Source: Actinomycetes bacterium (GTDB taxonomy: Bacteria; Actinomycetota; Acidimicrobiia; Acidimicrobiales; Palsa-688). Taken from it: a DNA stretch of 5,894 nt. The stretch covers positions 1-5,894 of the forward strand of contig JAKBBA010000178.1 of NCBI GenBank assembly GCA_021808665.1, in the 5' to 3' direction. Below, one piece after another: positions 5,156 through 5,894 of this stretch (the stretch's first letter is position 1; the number at the start of each line of letters is the position of its first letter). The translations under genes and the position numbers were made by a program. The notes under the pieces are model-generated. The model was not told where the DNA came from. It saw only the letters and a list, made by a program, of their open reading frames with translations, and did not search any database.

Positions 5156-5589
5156 CCATCCGCCACCGGTTCGTCCAATCACCGATACATGCACGAGGTT
5201 GGCGTAGAGGAGGTGAGTGACGGGCTCAATGCAGCTCGGATGCACCACGAGCGTTGGCCAGGAAGGGTGCTTCGCAGTTCGCACACGTTCACCGATTTGA
5301 GCCGGCTGGTCGAGGTCTCCGACAGCGGCGAGGCGAGCAGCCTCCTGTGCCTCTGGGGGTGGTCGGCGCAGCTGAGTTCTTGCTCGTCACCGTTCCCGAC
5401 GCCGCTGTCGCCGCAGGCCTGCTGAACGACCTCGTTGATCGGATGGGCCCGCTGGCCTGAACTCGGGGCGGGAGGTCGATGGCTGCTCCTTTGATGGCAG
5501 CACATGCCGACGTCGGCTTCCAGGTCGTCCCTCATCACCTGACACTGCCGCGCTGTGCACCTTTGGAGGCCACGGCGTATGCGGCGGTG
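5156..5589. other. Intergenic region with frameshifted coding-like fragments
   Basis: No intact gene is supported here. One plus frame reads MHHERWPGRVLRSSHTFTDL and then SRLVEVSDSGEASSLL, up to about 5345. The neighbouring frame then reads VVGAAEFLLVTVPDAAVAAG and LLNDLVDRMGPLA to a TGA at 5458-5460. Together they look like one short protein interrupted by a frameshift, preceded by GAGGAGG near 5208-5214, but I recognise no family. From 5461 to 5589 an ATG at 5479 with GGGAGG just upstream opens the frame of the following antitoxin gene, giving an unlikely 41-residue extension. Confidence 0.35.
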
Positions 5590-5595
5590 TATACT
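5590..5595 (+). promoter_or_regulatory. -10 element for a leaderless antitoxin mRNA
   Basis: TATACT at 5590-5595 is one base from the -10 consensus in otherwise GC-rich DNA and ends 6 nt before the GTG at 5602, so transcription would begin at or next to that start codon. No Shine-Dalgarno sequence lies between. A -35 is not clear (TTGGAG at 5563-5568 is too far, 21 bp). Leaderless mRNAs are common in actinobacteria. Confidence 0.6.
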
Positions 5596-5601
5596 AGCCC
5601 C

Positions 5602-5829
5602 GTGCGTCGGACGAACATCTACCTCTCCGAGGTCCAGCAGTCCGCTCTTGATGCTCTCGCAGCCGCCGAAGGTCGGACACGAAGCGATGTCCTGCGAGCC
5701 GCCATCGACCGCGAGCTGAACCTCGACGAGGACGCTGCCCTCGACGCTGCCCTCGCTGACATGGCGAGTGAGCTGGCCGAGGAGTCACGGAGGCTCGCGG
5801 CCGCCGACCCTGACCTGCGCATCGAGTGA
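5602..5829 (+). CDS. Ribbon-helix-helix (CopG/VapB-like) antitoxin
   Basis: A 75-residue protein from a GTG start. The DNA-binding fold is at the N-terminus: basic strand RRTNIYLSE (2-10), first helix VQQSALDALAAAEG (11-24), turn RTRSD (25-29), second helix VLRAAIDRELNL (30-41). The acidic, Ala-rich C-terminus (42-75) would be the toxin-binding part and includes a duplicated Asp-Ala-Ala-Leu. The GTG at 5602 is favoured because the fold starts there and a -10 element places the transcript start on it; an ATG at 5479 in the same frame would add 41 residues without domain character. A toxin-like frame follows 3 nt after its stop, the order expected for type II modules, in which the antitoxin represses its own promoter. 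Confidence 0.85.
   Translation: MRRTNIYLSEVQQSALDALAAAEGRTRSDVLRAAIDRELNLDEDAALDAALADMASELAEESRRLAAADPDLRIE
5731..5754 (+). repeat. Perfect 12-bp tandem duplication in antitoxin gene
   Basis: GACGCTGCCCTC is repeated back to back at 5731-5742 and 5743-5754, encoding Asp-Ala-Ala-Leu twice (residues 44-51) in the linker after the DNA-binding fold. Identity at the DNA level suggests a recent slippage duplication that keeps the frame. Confidence 0.85.
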
Positions 5830-5832
5830 TCG

Positions 5833-5894
5833 GTGGTCATCGTCGATGATCACCTCGCACTCCTGGCCATCGCCGGGCGCCTGCCTGACCTCGA
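5833..5894 (+). CDS. Probable PIN-like toxin, 5' end only
   Basis: A GTG at 5833, 3 nt after the antitoxin stop, opens 20 codons to the window edge reading (M)VIVDDHLALLAIAGRLPDL. A hydrophobic strand ending in Asp followed by a Leu/Ala helix is how VapC-type PIN ribonucleases begin (typically VVDTNVLLAxx). Here Asp5 would be the first acidic active-site residue, but His-Leu replaces the usual Asn/Ser-Val, so it may belong to a divergent PIN-like branch. PIN toxins cleave RNA, often tRNA or rRNA. Position and spacing support the toxin role more than the 20 residues themselves do. The rest lies outside the window. Confidence 0.6.
   Translation, partial: MVIVDDHLALLAIAGRLPDL

Noticed and set aside
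5179..5538. Minus-strand 119-residue frame in the right intergenic region
   Set aside because: Cys/Ser/His/Arg-rich composition, no ribosome binding site and no motif; the plus-strand frames look more protein-like.
1..5894. CRISPR array, transposase or integrase gene
   Set aside because: No regularly spaced repeats and no frame with transposase or recombinase motifs were seen on either strand.

Overview
The window looks like an accessory, mosaic stretch of a high-GC actinomycete (Actinomycetota) chromosome. The evidence is uniformly GC-rich third codon positions, frequent GTG/TTG starts, 4-nt stop/start overlaps, a likely leaderless GTG gene, and two toxin-antitoxin modules in under 6 kb. 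No host genus can be named from the sequence alone.

Left part (1-1660), minus strand: a 5'-truncated class I SAM-dependent methyltransferase, probably a pseudogene because the SAM-binding glycine loop is destroyed. It lies downstream of a complete TacA/TacT-type toxin-antitoxin pair: a DUF1778 ribbon-helix-helix antitoxin and a GNAT acetyltransferase toxin with a TTG start overlapping the antitoxin stop. Immediately upstream of this pair, at 1626-1658, is an orphan plus-strand tRNA 3' end (T-arm, acceptor 3' strand and ACC, closest to tRNA-Ile) with no 5' half. This is how the displaced end of a tRNA-integrated element looks. In that reading the toxin-antitoxin pair and the broken methyltransferase are cargo at the right end of an element that extends left of the window.

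Middle part (1660-3660): about 400 bases without a convincing gene, then a 202-residue protein that joins a HicB-like N-terminus to a DinB-like metal-binding helical domain. After a 294-base gap with a coding-like antisense stretch and a perfect hairpin comes a minus-strand TetR-family repressor.

Right-centre part (3584-5155): the repressor is divergent from a two-gene plus-strand operon of a cupin protein and a family IV (hormone-sensitive-lipase-like) esterase, which overlap by 4 nt. The shared 87-bp intergenic region carries a tandem 9-bp repeat and a perfect 6-bp inverted repeat around a -10-like hexamer, which suits a TetR operator. The likely logic is a repressor released by a small hydrophobic or ester/aromatic ligand that is then handled by the esterase and the cupin; the substrate is unknown.

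Right end (5156-5894): about 450 bases holding only frameshifted coding-like fragments, then a second toxin-antitoxin module. Its ribbon-helix-helix antitoxin appears leaderless, with a TATACT -10 ending 6 nt before a GTG start, and is followed after 3 nt by the first 20 codons of a probable PIN-like toxin cut by the window edge.

I found no CRISPR array, intact tRNA/rRNA gene, transposase or integrase. The strongest new-looking points are the tRNA-end/toxin-antitoxin junction, the HicB-like/DinB-like fusion, and the compact TetR-cupin-esterase control region.
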